From Corallococcus sicarius (lineage in GTDB: Bacteria > Myxococcota > Myxococcia > Myxococcales > Myxococcaceae): a DNA stretch of 49,908 bases. The stretch lies in assembly GCF_003611735.1 (NCBI RefSeq), contig NZ_RAWG01000034.1:1-49908 (forward strand), given 5' to 3'. Of this stretch, positions 1-7,671 are shown piece after piece. Made by a program: the position numbers and the translations under genes. How positions within the stretch are numbered: the stretch's first letter is position 1; each line of letters opens with the position of its first letter. The notes under the pieces were generated by a model. It made no database searches and was not told the origin of the DNA. It was given only the letters and a program-made list of their open reading frames with translations.

Positions 1-469
1 GGGAGGGTTCGGGGGGAGGAGGTGGCGCCCGGTGCTGTTCGAGCAGGGATGAGAGGTGTTTCAGCAGCTCCCGGTCCCTTCCCTGGGCGCGCTGTCGCCG
101 TGCTCGCTCCAGGGCGTCCCGGAAGCGCTGGTCGCCATAGGGCTTGAGCAGGTAGTCCAGGGCGTTCGCTTCGAAGGCGCGCACCGCGTACCGGTCGAAG
201 GCCGTCACGAAGATGACGGGCGGCATCCGCTCCACGCCCACTTCGCGCAGGACGTCAAAGCCATCCACCTCCGGCATCTGCACGTCCAGGAACACCAGGT
301 CCGGACGCTCGCGCAGGATGAAGTCCACGGCCTCGCGGCCTCCCTGGCATTCGTGTACGGCGGTGACTTCTGGCGCCTGGGCGAGCAGGTGTTTCACGCT
401 GGCCCGGGCCAGTGGCTCGTCGTCCACCACCAGGACGCGCCAGCCTTCCCGACCGTCTGCCTCAAGCAC
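1..469 (-). CDS. LytTR-type response regulator, C-terminus cut by window edge
   Basis: Receiver of a two-component pair. The start is a GTG at 469 that overlaps the end of the kinase gene (stop at 464-462) by 8 bp, so the two are translationally coupled. About 156 codons are visible. The receiver has the acidic pair D16-D17, phospho-acceptor D62 in FLDVQMP and K109 in LLKPYGD. A basic and Pro-rich linker follows and runs off the left edge. The LytTR DNA-binding domain is not visible; it is inferred from the LytS-type partner and from the receiver type (ALDYLLKP is typical of LytR/AlgR regulators). It probably acts in the cytoplasm as a transcription factor phosphorylated by the neighbouring kinase. 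Confidence 0.85.
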   Translation of the reverse strand, partial: MLEADGREGWRVLVVDDEPLARASVKHLLAQAPEVTAVHECQGGREAVDFILRERPDLVFLDVQMPEVDGFDVLREVGVERMPPVIFVTAFDRYAVRAFEANALDYLLKPYGDQRFRDALERARRQRAQGRDRELLKHLSSLLEQHRAPPPPPEPS

Positions 470-1589
470 GAGGACCTCGCGTCATGTCTGTCCTTCCCTC
501 CACGAATGGCAACTCCACCCTGGCCAGCACGCCGCCCCCGGGCAGGTCCTCCAGCGTCAGGCCATAGCGGTCGCCGTAGAGCTGCCGGATGCGGGCGCGG
601 GTGTTGGCCACGCCGATGCCCGTGCCTCCGGCGCCTCCCGCCCGCAGGCCCGGCCCGTCGTCCCTCACTTCGAGCAGCAGGCGGGTTCCCTCCCGCGCGG
701 TGCTCACGTGCAGCCGGCCCCCGTCGGCGCGGCGGGCGAGGCCATGCTTGATGGCGTTCTCCACCAGCGGCTGGAGGATGAGGGCGGGCACCCGGGCCCG
801 CAGCGTGTCCGGCGCGGGCGTCAGGTGGATCTCCAGGTGTCCGCCGAAGCGGAGCTGTTCGATGCCCAGGAAGCGCCGCACCAGCTCCAGCTCGTCCTCC
901 AGGAGCACCTCGTGATCTCCCCGGCCTTCCAGGCTCACGCGCAGCAGGTGTCCCAGCTCCGCCAGGGCCTCCACCGCCTCCGGGTTGCGCTGCTGGCGGA
1001 CCAGCCCCGCCACCGCGTTCAGCGTGTTGAAGAGGAAGTGCGGGTCCAGCTGCGCCCTCAGCGCCTGGAGCCGGGCCTCCGCGAGCTGGACCGCGAGGCG
1101 CGACTCCGCCAGCTCCCGCTCCCGCAGGCGCCGCGTCGTGCGCAGCGCGGACCAGGCGGCGAGGAAGAGCAGGTATTCGAAGTAGCCCAGCGCGCCGCGC
1201 TCGAGCAGCAGTCGCCACACGCCCTGCGTGAAGGACACGCCGTGCAGGCTCCATTGCTGGAGCGCCGCCAGGACTGGCGCGAGCAGCAGCAGGTGCAACT
1301 GGACGAAGCCGGCTCCCGCGACGAGTAGCACGCCCAGGTGACGTGCGAGGCGAGGGGGCTCCGGGGGAACGCGTTGGAAGACGGCGAGGACCAGCGGCCC
1401 GAGCAGGGCCCAGGCGCTGTAGGGCACCAACGCGAGGGCGAGCTTGAGGAGGAAGTCGCGAGGGTCTTCGGCGTAGGCGCGCAGGGCATGGGGGACCGCG
1501 CCCAGGAAGCCCGCGGCCATGCCCCACAGCCAGACCCGCCGCATCGAGGCCCGGTGTCCCACTGCCTCCAGCGCTCCCCTGTCCGGCAT
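462..1589 (-). CDS. LytS/YehU-type sensor histidine kinase
   Basis: Membrane histidine kinase of 375 residues. The start at 1589 is chosen because AGGA lies 5 bp upstream of the ATG; the open frame continues further upstream, but that part is antisense to the next gene. The N-terminal half holds about four to five hydrophobic segments without a recognisable ligand domain. The His_kinase motif LDPHFLFNTLNAV places the phospho-histidine at H184, followed by a HATPase with an N-box (ENAIKHGL) and G-boxes (DDGPGL, GTGIGVANTR). It overlaps the response regulator gene by 8 bp, so the pair is a LytS/LytR-type system. The signal sensed cannot be told. Confidence 0.9.
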   Translation of the reverse strand: MPDRGALEAVGHRASMRRVWLWGMAAGFLGAVPHALRAYAEDPRDFLLKLALALVPYSAWALLGPLVLAVFQRVPPEPPRLARHLGVLLVAGAGFVQLHLLLLAPVLAALQQWSLHGVSFTQGVWRLLLERGALGYFEYLLFLAAWSALRTTRRLRERELAESRLAVQLAEARLQALRAQLDPHFLFNTLNAVAGLVRQQRNPEAVEALAELGHLLRVSLEGRGDHEVLLEDELELVRRFLGIEQLRFGGHLEIHLTPAPDTLRARVPALILQPLVENAIKHGLARRADGGRLHVSTAREGTRLLLEVRDDGPGLRAGGAGGTGIGVANTRARIRQLYGDRYGLTLEDLPGGGVLARVELPFVEGRTDMTRGPRA

Positions 1590-1683
1590 GGTGTTCCTGG
1601 TACCCCCTGGGTTCGCAGCGTAGCGGAGGAACCGGGGGCTGACGGGAAAGGGTGGGGCGCTTCGGCTAACGTCCCACCGCGCC

Positions 1684-3060
1684 GTGACCCGAAGCCCGCC
1701 GGGGCCTGACCCCGATGACGACCTGCCCGCCCGTCCGCCCGAGCCACGGGACGGCACGCTGTACGTGCAGGGCGAGGATGACGACGAGCCGTCCGCCGAC
1801 GGTCGCGAGGCACGGGGGCGGCGTGCGTCCACGGTGCTCACCGCCCTGCTGGTCGCCGTGGGGCTCGCGCTGCCCGGTGTCGCGGTCTTCCTGCGCCGTC
1901 CGCCCGCTCCGCGAGTGCAGGCGGAACCGGCGCGGGGGGAGCTGCTCCCGGCTTCGCTCGCCGTGCAGGGGGGACCGGCAGGAGCGAATGCACGCCCTGG
2001 CTTGCCCACCGCGCAAGCCGCAGCCGAAGGCGCGCAGCCACGTGCTGGCTTACCGTCCGCACAGGCCGCAGCTGAAGGCGCGCCGCCACGTGCTGGCTTG
2101 CCCACCACGCAGGCCGCAACGGTGCGCCCTGTCTCGCTCTCCGCTCAGGCTGCATCCGAAGGCCTGACGGTGCGCCCTGTGTCGCCCTCGGTGCCGTCCC
2201 CACCCGCGCGGGCGGACGCGCGTCCGTTGCCTTCCCCGTCGCGAACACAGGGCGCCCTGGCGCGGGTGGATCCACGGCCCGTGGCCCTCGTGCGCCAGCC
2301 CCTGCCGACCCTGTCGGCCCCGGTCGAGCGACTGCGCGCGGTCATCAACGACGCGAGTCTCCCTCCCGCGGAGCGCTCCGCGGCGGCGCTCACGCTGCTC
2401 GATGCCCATTCCACCCGGGAGCGCTGGCGCTCGCTCGTTCGGGACGCGGACCTCGTCTCCGGACTGGACCTGCCCCGCCACGAGGGACGCCTTCCGGCCG
2501 AACACGCCGCGTGGTCGCGGCTCCAGGCCCTGCGGAACCTGGACCAGTGGGACGCCGTGCTGAGGGACGGCCCTGCCTTCCTGCGGACGTATCCGGACAG
2601 CGTCCTGGCGTCCTCGGTGGACATGCTCGTGCGGAGCACCGTCATCCGCCAGGCTTCGGAGGCGCAGGGCCGGCGGGCGATGCAGGCCCAGGTCCATGAG
2701 GCGGAAGAAGAGGCCGCGCGGGAGGTCGCCCGACTCGAAGGTCTTGGCCAGCCCACCGCGAAGGTCCGCCGGAGCCTCGACTTCCGGCGATGCGACCTGC
2801 CGGGAACCGGGAGGTTCTACCCGGAGGCACTCGCCCCCTGCCGTGCCTTCATCGCGAACTGGGGCGCGGGGACTACCTCCCAGGAACTCAATGAGTATCG
2901 GGACGCGCGCGGCCTGGAGATCATCTCCCTCGTCGCCCTGCGCCGCTACACCGAGGCCCGCGAAAAGCTGGCCGCCTTCCTCGCCTCCGACCCGGAGGGC
3001 GAACAGCGCACGAGCGCCCGCGCCGTCGTCCTGGGCATCCCCGCCGAAGCAGAGGAGTGA
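1684..3060 (+). CDS. Single-pass membrane protein with 16-residue repeats (hypothetical)
   Basis: Protein of 458 residues starting at GTG 1684, divergent from the kinase. An acidic cytoplasmic N-terminus (about 45 residues) is followed by one hydrophobic segment (TVLTALLVAVGLALPGVAVF), a low-complexity Ala/Pro region with tandem repeats, and a helical C-terminal half (about residues 215-458) that reads like TPR-type helices (LRNLDQWDAVLRDGPAFLRTYP). The layout resembles the membrane-anchored partner proteins often found beside myxobacterial regulators, such as anti-sigma-like proteins, but no anti-sigma domain is visible. Function unknown. No strong ribosome binding site is seen before the GTG, so the start is uncertain. 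Confidence 0.75.
   Translation: MTRSPPGPDPDDDLPARPPEPRDGTLYVQGEDDDEPSADGREARGRRASTVLTALLVAVGLALPGVAVFLRRPPAPRVQAEPARGELLPASLAVQGGPAGANARPGLPTAQAAAEGAQPRAGLPSAQAAAEGAPPRAGLPTTQAATVRPVSLSAQAASEGLTVRPVSPSVPSPPARADARPLPSPSRTQGALARVDPRPVALVRQPLPTLSAPVERLRAVINDASLPPAERSAAALTLLDAHSTRERWRSLVRDADLVSGLDLPRHEGRLPAEHAAWSRLQALRNLDQWDAVLRDGPAFLRTYPDSVLASSVDMLVRSTVIRQASEAQGRRAMQAQVHEAEEEAAREVARLEGLGQPTAKVRRSLDFRRCDLPGTGRFYPEALAPCRAFIANWGAGTTSQELNEYRDARGLEIISLVALRRYTEAREKLAAFLASDPEGEQRTSARAVVLGIPAEAEE
1999..2142 (+). repeat. 48-bp tandem repeat inside the coding sequence, about 3 units
   Basis: Units start at 1999, 2047 and 2095. Units 1 and 2 encode near-identical 16-residue blocks (GLPTAQAAAEGAQPRA type); unit 3 keeps the front of the block and then changes to a related TVRPVSLS-type block that itself recurs. 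The repeats lie just after the membrane segment, so they probably form a periplasmic spacer whose length may vary between strains. Confidence 0.7.
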
Positions 3061-3061
3061 C

Positions 3062-3088
3062 AGCGCGGCGGACCCCCGCCACCGCGCT
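3062..3088. terminator. Hairpin between convergent genes
   Basis: Outer arms AGCGCGG / CCGCGCT with an inner GGCG / CGCC pairing and a bulged A, between the stop at 3060 and the convergent stop at 3105. No clear T-run follows, so it is called a terminator from position and stem only. Confidence 0.45.
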
Positions 3089-3104
3089 GCCCTTCCGCTT
3101 CAAC

Positions 3105-4970
3105 TCAAGGCGCCGGAAGCTTCGTCACGAACATGTCGTACTGCCCCACGAGCACGTTGCCGTCGAAGTTCCCCTCCGTATAGCCGCCCAGGTAGAGGTT
3201 GCCGTTGGACTCCCGGTTCACGCCATTGCTGTAGACGGGGGCCTGCCCTCCCGCCGCCAACACCGCCGGGTTCTGCTGGACCACCCACTGCCGGTTGCCC
3301 GCCGTGTCGAACTTCGCGACGTAGTTGTGCCCCTTGATGAACGTGGCGTTGGAGAGGTTGCCCACGTCTCCCTGCGCGCCGCCGCTCACATAGACACCCG
3401 TCGTATCGATGAAGATGCCCGAGGCCCAGATGCCATTCGCCGCGCTGAACTCCCGGGTCCACAGCCGGTTGCCCGAAGGGTCGTACTTGGCCAGGTAGAC
3501 ATCCCCTCCCGGGGTGGGATTCGGATTCCCATCCAGACCGCCGCCGCTCTGGCCCGTGAGATAGACATTGCCCGCCGCATCCGTCGCCGAGCCATACAGC
3601 CAGACGTTGTTGCCCGAGGACCCCAGCTGCCGGGTCCACTGTTTGGTGCCCGCGGCGTCGTACTTGATGACGAAGAAGTCCTGCGCGCCCATCCGCGTGT
3701 TCCCATCCAGCCCGCCGTAGGTCCAGCCGGAGACATAGACATTGCCGGCCGCGTCGGTGGCCGCCCGACGTCCATGCGTACTCTGGCCCGCGGCGCCCAC
3801 CTGCCGGGTCCACTGCTTGTTGCCCGCGGCGTCGTACTTCGCCACGAAGGCGTCCCTGAGGCCGGTGAGCGTGTTCCCATCCAGGGCGCCCTCCACGGTG
3901 CCCACGAGGAAGGCATTGTCCGCGGTGTCGACCGCGACGTCATAGCCCTCCGTGGAGGCTCCTGCCGCGCCAAGCTGCCGGGTCCACTGCCGGACGCCGG
4001 TGTAGCGGTACTTCGTCACGAAGGCCTCCCGGACGCCGACCTTCGGCGTGCCGTCCATGGACCCATCCGTGAACCCGCCCACGTAGATCTCCTCCCAGGT
4101 CCGGTTCGTCGCGATGCCGTAACCCAGGGTGACGCTGCCCGGCGCGCCGAGCTGGAGCGACCAGATGCGGTTGCCGTTCCAGTCGCGCGCGTTGAGGAAG
4201 GCATCCATTCCTCCGATGAGCGCGTTGCCGTCCAGGCCGCCTGTCGTCATGCCGGTGACGTAGGAGCGTCCGGCCGGGTCTCCCACGAGGTCGTGCACGC
4301 GCACGGGGACCCCCGCCACGCCGGAGGTCCGCGTCCAGAGGGCCGTGACGGGGTTCGTGATTCCGTCGTTCACGCAGGTGATCAACTCCAGACGGTTGAG
4401 GGAGATGACGACCACGCCCGCGCGGGTGTCGTTGTCATCCGTCACGTTCAGGCGGTACTGGCTGTAGGACGCGGGCGCGGCCAGCGTGAACTCACGCCGC
4501 TCGAAACCGCCCCAGTTCGTCTGGTTCGTGCGCGTATCCAGCACCACCCAGGAGGAGCCGTTCCATCCCTGGAACGTCCAGTTCTTGGGCGCGCGGGTGA
4601 CGAGGCTGGGGCCGTTGGCGAAGGCCAGGGCATAGCGGTGGATGGCGGCGGTGCCAGCGGGCACCTGATAGCCAATCCATGCGGGCGTCTGGTTCACCGC
4701 GGAGATCCACAGCGAGCCGTTGTTCGCGTCGAACGCCTGCCATGCCTCGTAGGAGGCGTTGTAGACCCCCGAACGCGTCACGCTGCCCGAAGGGGTCGTG
4801 GAGCCCGTCATGGCCGGCACCGCGATGGCGCAGGTGAGCGCCTGGGAGGTGGACTGGAGCTCATCCCCCGGCCCGGGGTCCGGGATGTCCTCGCCCTGGC
4901 AGCCGGGAAGGGACGTCAGGACGAGCGCGCTCGCAAGGAAGGTGCTTCGGACAGCGCTGAAGACTTTCAC
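3105..4970 (-). CDS. Lipoprotein with discoidin-like domain and SBBP beta-propeller repeats
   Basis: Secreted, lipid-anchored protein of 621 residues. The start is GTG 4970, which has GAGGAG 5 bp upstream. The signal peptide ends in a lipobox (LTSLPGC). About residues 45-200 look like an F5/8-type C (discoidin) domain, with LWISAVNQTPAWIGYQV and FQGWNGSSWVVLDTRT. The rest is a series of about seven repeats of roughly 60 residues with the pattern W-TRQLG ... GLDGN ... DAFV-KYD-AG, typical of SBBP/Beta_propel_rpt proteins that build a propeller. A surface-binding role is likely; the ligand is unknown. The ribosome binding site sits inside a long hairpin (4975-5020). The gene lies downstream of the vWA-kinase-regulator operon in the same direction. 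Confidence 0.85.
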   Translation of the reverse strand: MKVFSAVRSTFLASALVLTSLPGCQGEDIPDPGPGDELQSTSQALTCAIAVPAMTGSTTPSGSVTRSGVYNASYEAWQAFDANNGSLWISAVNQTPAWIGYQVPAGTAAIHRYALAFANGPSLVTRAPKNWTFQGWNGSSWVVLDTRTNQTNWGGFERREFTLAAPASYSQYRLNVTDDNDTRAGVVVISLNRLELITCVNDGITNPVTALWTRTSGVAGVPVRVHDLVGDPAGRSYVTGMTTGGLDGNALIGGMDAFLNARDWNGNRIWSLQLGAPGSVTLGYGIATNRTWEEIYVGGFTDGSMDGTPKVGVREAFVTKYRYTGVRQWTRQLGAAGASTEGYDVAVDTADNAFLVGTVEGALDGNTLTGLRDAFVAKYDAAGNKQWTRQVGAAGQSTHGRRAATDAAGNVYVSGWTYGGLDGNTRMGAQDFFVIKYDAAGTKQWTRQLGSSGNNVWLYGSATDAAGNVYLTGQSGGGLDGNPNPTPGGDVYLAKYDPSGNRLWTREFSAANGIWASGIFIDTTGVYVSGGAQGDVGNLSNATFIKGHNYVAKFDTAGNRQWVVQQNPAVLAAGGQAPVYSNGVNRESNGNLYLGGYTEGNFDGNVLVGQYDMFVTKLPAP

Positions 4971-4974
4971 GGTG

Positions 4975-5020
4975 ACTCCTCGGGAGTCGTGCGAAGGGCG
5001 CACGACGCACCCCGAGGAGT
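4975..5020 (-). promoter_or_regulatory. Perfect hairpin that buries the ribosome binding site of the SBBP lipoprotein gene
   Basis: Read on the minus strand, ACTCCTCGGG (5020-5011 side) pairs with CCCGAGGAGT (4984-4975), 10 bp, and inside it GTCGTGCG pairs with CGCACGAC, 8 bp, around a 5-nt loop, with a small internal bulge. The 3' arm contains the GAGGAG Shine-Dalgarno sequence of the GTG at 4970, so the folded RNA would hide it. It could be a translational switch, a protein-binding operator, or the end of the upstream operon. There is no T-run, which argues against a simple terminator. Confidence 0.7.
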
Positions 5021-5103
5021 ACCGGCACGCCCCGCCGTGACGGGGCGTTATGTGACGAAACCGCCGGGGCGCGGGACGAAAGCGGCAGGCGATGGGGTGA
5101 CGC

Positions 5104-5811
5104 TCAGGAGCCCTTCTCCACCTCCAGCCGGTAGCCCACGCCGCGCACCGTCTGGAGGGAGAAGCGTGACGCGCTGGTCCACTTCAGCTTGCGCTTCAGG
5201 CTGGAGACGAAGTTGTCCACCGTGTGCGGATCCACCACCACGTCCGTGCCCCACACGGCATCCAGGATTTCATCGCGCCGCAGCGCCCGTTCGCGCTCGC
5301 GCACGAAGAAGGCCAGCAGGTCGAACTCCTTGCGCGTCAGGTCCACCTCCGCGCCCTCCGGCGTCTCCACCCGGCGCCGGTCCAGGTCCACGCTGTAGCC
5401 CGCGAAGCGCAACAGCTTCGAGGGCGGCGCCATGCCCGCGCGCTTCACCTGCGCCCCCACCCGCGCCAGCAGCTCGCGCAGCCGGTACGGCTTGCCCAGG
5501 TAGTCCTGCGCTCCCACTTCAAAGCCTCGCACCACGTCCTCCTCCAGCGTGCGCGCGGTGAGCATCAGCACCGGCACGCTCAGGCCCTCCTCGCGCAGCG
5601 CGCGGCACAGCGAGTAGCCGTCGCCGTCCGGGAGCATCACGTCCAGGAGGATGAGCTGGAAGTCGCGGCGGGCCAGGTGCTCGCGCGCCTCCTTCACCGT
5701 GGCGGCCTCCTCCACGGCGTAGCCGCCCTGGTGCTCCAGGTTGTCACGCAGCGCGAGCCGCAGGTTCGGGTCGTCCTCCACGACGAGGAGGGTGGGGGCG
5801 GTGGTGCTCAT
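5104..5811 (-). CDS. OmpR/PhoB-family response regulator
   Basis: Regulator of 235 residues. Its ATG at 5811 overlaps the kinase stop (ATGA). The receiver spans about residues 8-122, with D13/D14, phospho-acceptor D57 (LLDVMLPDGDG), T85 (MLTAR) and K107 (LGKPYR). The C-terminal winged helix, about 135-230, has the usual LTRKEFDLLAFF and DNFVSSLKRKL segments. It is a cytoplasmic transcription factor that follows its kinase in the operon vWA protein - kinase - regulator. The next gene, the SBBP lipoprotein, is a plausible target or operon member. Confidence 0.95.
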   Translation of the reverse strand: MSTTAPTLLVVEDDPNLRLALRDNLEHQGGYAVEEAATVKEAREHLARRDFQLILLDVMLPDGDGYSLCRALREEGLSVPVLMLTARTLEEDVVRGFEVGAQDYLGKPYRLRELLARVGAQVKRAGMAPPSKLLRFAGYSVDLDRRRVETPEGAEVDLTRKEFDLLAFFVRERERALRRDEILDAVWGTDVVVDPHTVDNFVSSLKRKLKWTSASRFSLQTVRGVGYRLEVEKGS

Positions 5812-7658
5812 GCGGTGCTCCGACTCCGTGCTCCGGAGGGGTACTCGGGAAGGGTCAATTCGAAGGTGGTGCCCTCCGCGCTGGAGGCCACCACGCGCAG
5901 CGTGCCCCCGTGCAGCCGGGCGATGCGCCGACACAGCGCGAGCCCCAGCCCGCTGCCGGGCACCTCGCGGCCGCTGCGGCCGGACAGCCGATAGAACTCG
6001 CCGAAGACGCGCTCCCACTCGGCCTCCGGGATGCCGGTGCCGTTGTCGGTGAAGCGCACGCGCCCCTCCGGCAGCGTCGCCACGTGCAGGCGCACGGGGC
6101 TGCGGGTGTTGTAGGCGCAGGCGTTGCGCGCCAGGTTCGCCAGCAGCAGCTTCAAGAGCTGCGCGTCCGCGTTCAATTCGCGCTCGTCCACGTCCGCCGT
6201 CAGCTCCACCGGCACCGGGGCGCCGGACTCCAGGTCGCGGCGCAGCCCGGACACCAGCTCGTCCAGCCGCACGGGCGCGAGCCTGGGCACCCAGCGGCCC
6301 TTGTCGATGCGGTTGAAGGACAGCAGGTTCTCCACCAGGAAGCCCAGCCCGTCCGCCTCGCGGATGATGCGCGCCGGGTAGTCCTTCGCGTCCGCGCCCT
6401 CCGCCACCCGCCACTCCAGCGTCTCCGCGAGCAGGCGGATGGAGGCCAGCGGCGTGCGCAGCTCGTGCGACACCGTGGCCACGAAGTCGCTCTTCAGCTC
6501 CAGGAAGCGGTATTTGCGGTGCTGCGCCACGAAGGCCAGCGCCGCGATGGTGAGCGCCAGCGCCGCGCACAGGGCCAGCATCAGCGACTTGAGGCGGTAG
6601 CGGTTCGCCAGCGCCGCCTCGCCCCGCGCCCACGCGGGCGACTCCACCGAAACCGGCAGCGCCGCGAGCGACAACACCGGCGCGCTCCCCGGCAGTGTCA
6701 CGTGCCCGTCCGCCTCCAGCAGTCCGCGCTCCCGCATCTCGCGGGTGAGCCCCTCCAACAGCCCCGGGAGATTCAACGCCACCCCGCGCACGCCGCGCGG
6801 CTCACCGGGCTCCAGGTACCAGCCGGAGCGCACCAGCACAGGCTCCGCGACGGTCTCCGGCAGCTCCAGCGGCGTGGCGGCCAGCTCCCGGGCCCGCGCC
6901 TCGAAGTCCGCTACCGGCACGCCCACGCGCAGGGAGAGCGCCGACACCCGTTCGCGCAGGAAGTCGAAGTCCTCGCGCGTGAAGCGGGAGCGCTTGAGCA
7001 GCACCCACCGCTGCATTCCCTCCAGCCGCCCACCGCCCTGACCGTCCAACAGGCCGTCGCGCACCAGCCCCCGCATCAGGTCCGGCACCACGTCACCCCG
7101 CGCGGCCACGTCCTCCAGCACCACCAGCAGCGACGGCAGGTCGCGCGTGGACGCGAGCACGAAGCGGGTGCGGTGCTGCAACAGCGCCATCAATGCGAGC
7201 AGGGTGCCCTTGCGGTCCTTCGCCGCCAGCGCCCGCTCCACGCCCTGCATCTGCTCCAGCCGATCCCTCCACGGCCCCTCGTCCTCGTCCGCGACCTCCG
7301 AGCCCGCGCGCAGCCTCGCGTAGCGGTCCTTCGCGGGCGAGTCCCCGGCCGTGTCGAAGAGGGCCAGCCGGGGCAGCAGTTGTTCCTCCTGCTCGCGCAG
7401 GTACAGCCCTGGCGCGGCCATCAGCGGATCCTCTTTCGCCGCCTCCAGGGTGGGGCGCGCGGCCTCCAATCCCTCGCGCAGCGCCTGTCCCAGTGCGACG
7501 CGGGCGTACTGCTCCAGGACCTCGCGCCGGGACTGGAGCGAGGCCCGGGCATCCTCGCGCTCGGCGGCGAAGATGCGGTGGAGCTGGCCCAGGCCGACCC
7601 CGAGCCCGGCAAGGCCGAGCACGAGGGCGACGAGGGTGGGCAGCAGCCTGCGGATCAT
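5808..7658 (-). CDS. Membrane sensor histidine kinase (HisKA type)
   Basis: Kinase of 616 residues. An N-terminal membrane helix (residues about 4-25) is followed by a long periplasmic, Leu/Arg-rich helical sensor region, a second membrane helix at about 350-375, then HisKA with SHELRTPL (H398) and a HATPase with the N-box (NLARNACAYN), DNGTGIP and GSGLGLALC. No known sensor domain is recognisable. The start ATG at 7658 lies 13 bp after the stop of the vWA gene, and its own ribosome binding site is weak, so coupling is likely. It phosphorylates the regulator encoded next. Confidence 0.93.
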   Translation of the reverse strand: MIRRLLPTLVALVLGLAGLGVGLGQLHRIFAAEREDARASLQSRREVLEQYARVALGQALREGLEAARPTLEAAKEDPLMAAPGLYLREQEEQLLPRLALFDTAGDSPAKDRYARLRAGSEVADEDEGPWRDRLEQMQGVERALAAKDRKGTLLALMALLQHRTRFVLASTRDLPSLLVVLEDVAARGDVVPDLMRGLVRDGLLDGQGGGRLEGMQRWVLLKRSRFTREDFDFLRERVSALSLRVGVPVADFEARARELAATPLELPETVAEPVLVRSGWYLEPGEPRGVRGVALNLPGLLEGLTREMRERGLLEADGHVTLPGSAPVLSLAALPVSVESPAWARGEAALANRYRLKSLMLALCAALALTIAALAFVAQHRKYRFLELKSDFVATVSHELRTPLASIRLLAETLEWRVAEGADAKDYPARIIREADGLGFLVENLLSFNRIDKGRWVPRLAPVRLDELVSGLRRDLESGAPVPVELTADVDERELNADAQLLKLLLANLARNACAYNTRSPVRLHVATLPEGRVRFTDNGTGIPEAEWERVFGEFYRLSGRSGREVPGSGLGLALCRRIARLHGGTLRVVASSAEGTTFELTLPEYPSGARSRSTA

Positions 7659-7671
7659 TCGGGCGGGGGCC

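Noticed and set aside
3057..5561. Long plus-strand open frame (over 800 codons) antisense to the SBBP lipoprotein and regulator
   Set aside because: High-GC shadow frame: repetitive Arg/Ala/His/Val composition and no domain, while the minus strand has clear families and a good ribosome binding site.
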